Assembly: GCA_008017145.1 (NCBI GenBank)
Contig: SSGY01000203.1
Location: forward strand, 1 to 6,948
DNA length: 6,948 nt
Direction: 5' to 3'
DNA from: Neisseriales bacterium
GTDB taxonomy: Bacteria > Pseudomonadota > Gammaproteobacteria > Burkholderiales > UBA11063
Position numbers and translations under genes: made by a program. Positions 5,843 through 6,948 of this stretch are shown here, one piece after another (the stretch's first letter is position 1; each line of letters opens with the position of its first letter). The notes beneath the pieces are model-generated. The model saw only the letters and a program-made list of their open reading frames with translations. It searched no databases and was not told where the DNA came from.

Positions 5843-6655
5843 ATGAAATTTTCTGAACGAATGGGCTTTGTAAAGGTCTCAGATGTATTCCAAGTTAATT
5901 CGATGAGTCAAGAATTACGTAATCGAATCTATAACTTTATTGACAACAGTTTCTTTGAATCAAAACGTGAAATAATTTATAGAGAATTACATTGTGAATT
6001 TTTCAAATTAAAACAAGGTAAATTTACTTATTATTCTAATATAAGTACAAGAGGATCGTTTGAAGATTGCTTTGATAAGTCTAACTGGTACACAATATAT
6101 GACTTATTAGAGTTCATTATACAAATGTACTCCAAGTATAATGATTTTACACAATACGTAAGCTACACTAAGGATCAATTTGTTATATCTATAAATAAAA
6201 CTCTTGAAGAAGAGCGTTCAGGATATAGAGTCATTGATGATTTGGTAACTCCAATTATTGATAATAATGAGATTGAAAGCATAGAAGAAGCAATTAATCA
6301 ACAAGATAACACTAGTATACATCTGAGAACTGCATTACAACATTTATCTAACAAACACAAACCAGATTATCGTAATTCCATCAAAGAAAGCATTAGCGCA
6401 GTTGAAGCTATGTTACGCAATATCACTGGTGATTCAAACTTTGGTAATGCAATAAAAAACATTAAAACTAAAATTGAATTACCAAACTCGCTAAAGGATG
6501 GATTTGAAAAATTATATGGCTATACAAATGGCAAACAAGGAATACGTCATGCTCTTATGGATGAAACAGAGTTGAAGCTTGAAGATGCAAAATTCATGTT
6601 AGTTAGCTGTTCTGCGTTCATAAACTATCTCAAAGCAAAACACCTAGCTACATAA
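5843..6655 (+). CDS. AbiJ-like protein (AbiJ-NTD4 plus HEPN-like C-terminal domain), candidate abortive-infection factor
   Basis: 270 residues from the ATG at 5843. This start places the family hallmark KFSERMGF at residues 2-9, and a weak GAG lies 7 nt upstream; the ATG at 5831 would add four residues and has no Shine-Dalgarno. The N-terminal part (about 2-115) resembles the AbiJ N-terminal domain 4 family. A linker EEERSGYRVIDDLVTPI follows. The C-terminal part (about 140-265) is all-helical in appearance, with SIKESISAVEAML (179-191), LYGYTNG then GIRHALMDE (224-241) and FMLVSCSAFINYL (251-263), as in HEPN-like AbiJ C-termini. A literal R-x4-H occurs at Arg162/His167, but the conserved GIRH (Arg235/His236) may be the functional site. 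HEPN proteins are often RNases, and AbiJ proteins are linked to phage-triggered growth arrest (family knowledge). It is more AT-rich than its neighbours and sits between housekeeping genes, suggesting acquisition. Its target and trigger are unknown. Confidence 0.75.
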   Translation: MKFSERMGFVKVSDVFQVNSMSQELRNRIYNFIDNSFFESKREIIYRELHCEFFKLKQGKFTYYSNISTRGSFEDCFDKSNWYTIYDLLEFIIQMYSKYNDFTQYVSYTKDQFVISINKTLEEERSGYRVIDDLVTPIIDNNEIESIEEAINQQDNTSIHLRTALQHLSNKHKPDYRNSIKESISAVEAMLRNITGDSNFGNAIKNIKTKIELPNSLKDGFEKLYGYTNGKQGIRHALMDETELKLEDAKFMLVSCSAFINYLKAKHLAT

Positions 6656-6669
6656 ATCTAATAATATAA

Positions 6670-6948
<279 letters not shown>

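Overview
This is a low-GC (AT-rich) proteobacterial chromosome fragment. It holds three conserved housekeeping genes (nrdA, an rbgA/ylqF-type GTPase and trpS) and three accessory genes. The NrdA protein has the long two-ATP-cone N-terminus seen in Pseudomonas-like NrdA. With the DUF2608-type lipoprotein and the beta/gamma-like RbgA, this points to a Beta- or Gammaproteobacterium; the genus cannot be fixed from the sequence alone. Single 60-base samples show the contrast between gene classes: about 47% GC in one nrdA line and about 30% in one line of the gene before trpS.

Layout. (1) 1-1900, minus strand: the first 633 codons of nrdA, the large subunit of class Ia ribonucleotide reductase; its C-terminus lies off the left edge. 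(2) 1901-2463: a divergent intergenic region. On the nrdA side it has a strong sigma70-type promoter (TTGAGA, 18 bp, TATAAT) and two NrdR-box-like 16-mers separated by exactly 16 bp. On the other side it has a perfect inverted repeat with 10-bp arms abutting a TATAAT, then two small hairpins. (3) 2464-3621 and 3722-4621, plus strand: two predicted lipoproteins in a row, a trypsin-fold (S1) serine protease with an intact His/Asp/Ser triad and a HAD-superfamily DUF2608-like protein. (4) 4773-5753: an RbgA/YlqF circularly permuted GTPase for 50S ribosome assembly, with its own extended -10 promoter and an acidic C-terminal tail. (5) 5843-6655: an AbiJ-like (AbiJ-NTD4 plus HEPN-like) candidate abortive-infection gene, in an AT-rich insertion between rbgA and trpS. 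(6) 6688-6948: the start of trpS.

How the genes relate. nrdA (DNA precursors), rbgA (ribosome assembly) and trpS (tRNA charging) are growth genes with no specific joint pathway. The two lipoproteins probably act outside the cytoplasmic membrane and may share the operator-like promoter upstream of the protease. The AbiJ-like gene is the best candidate for a defence function. It stands alone, with no visible partner toxin, antitoxin or methylase in the window, so I would not call it a new multi-gene system.
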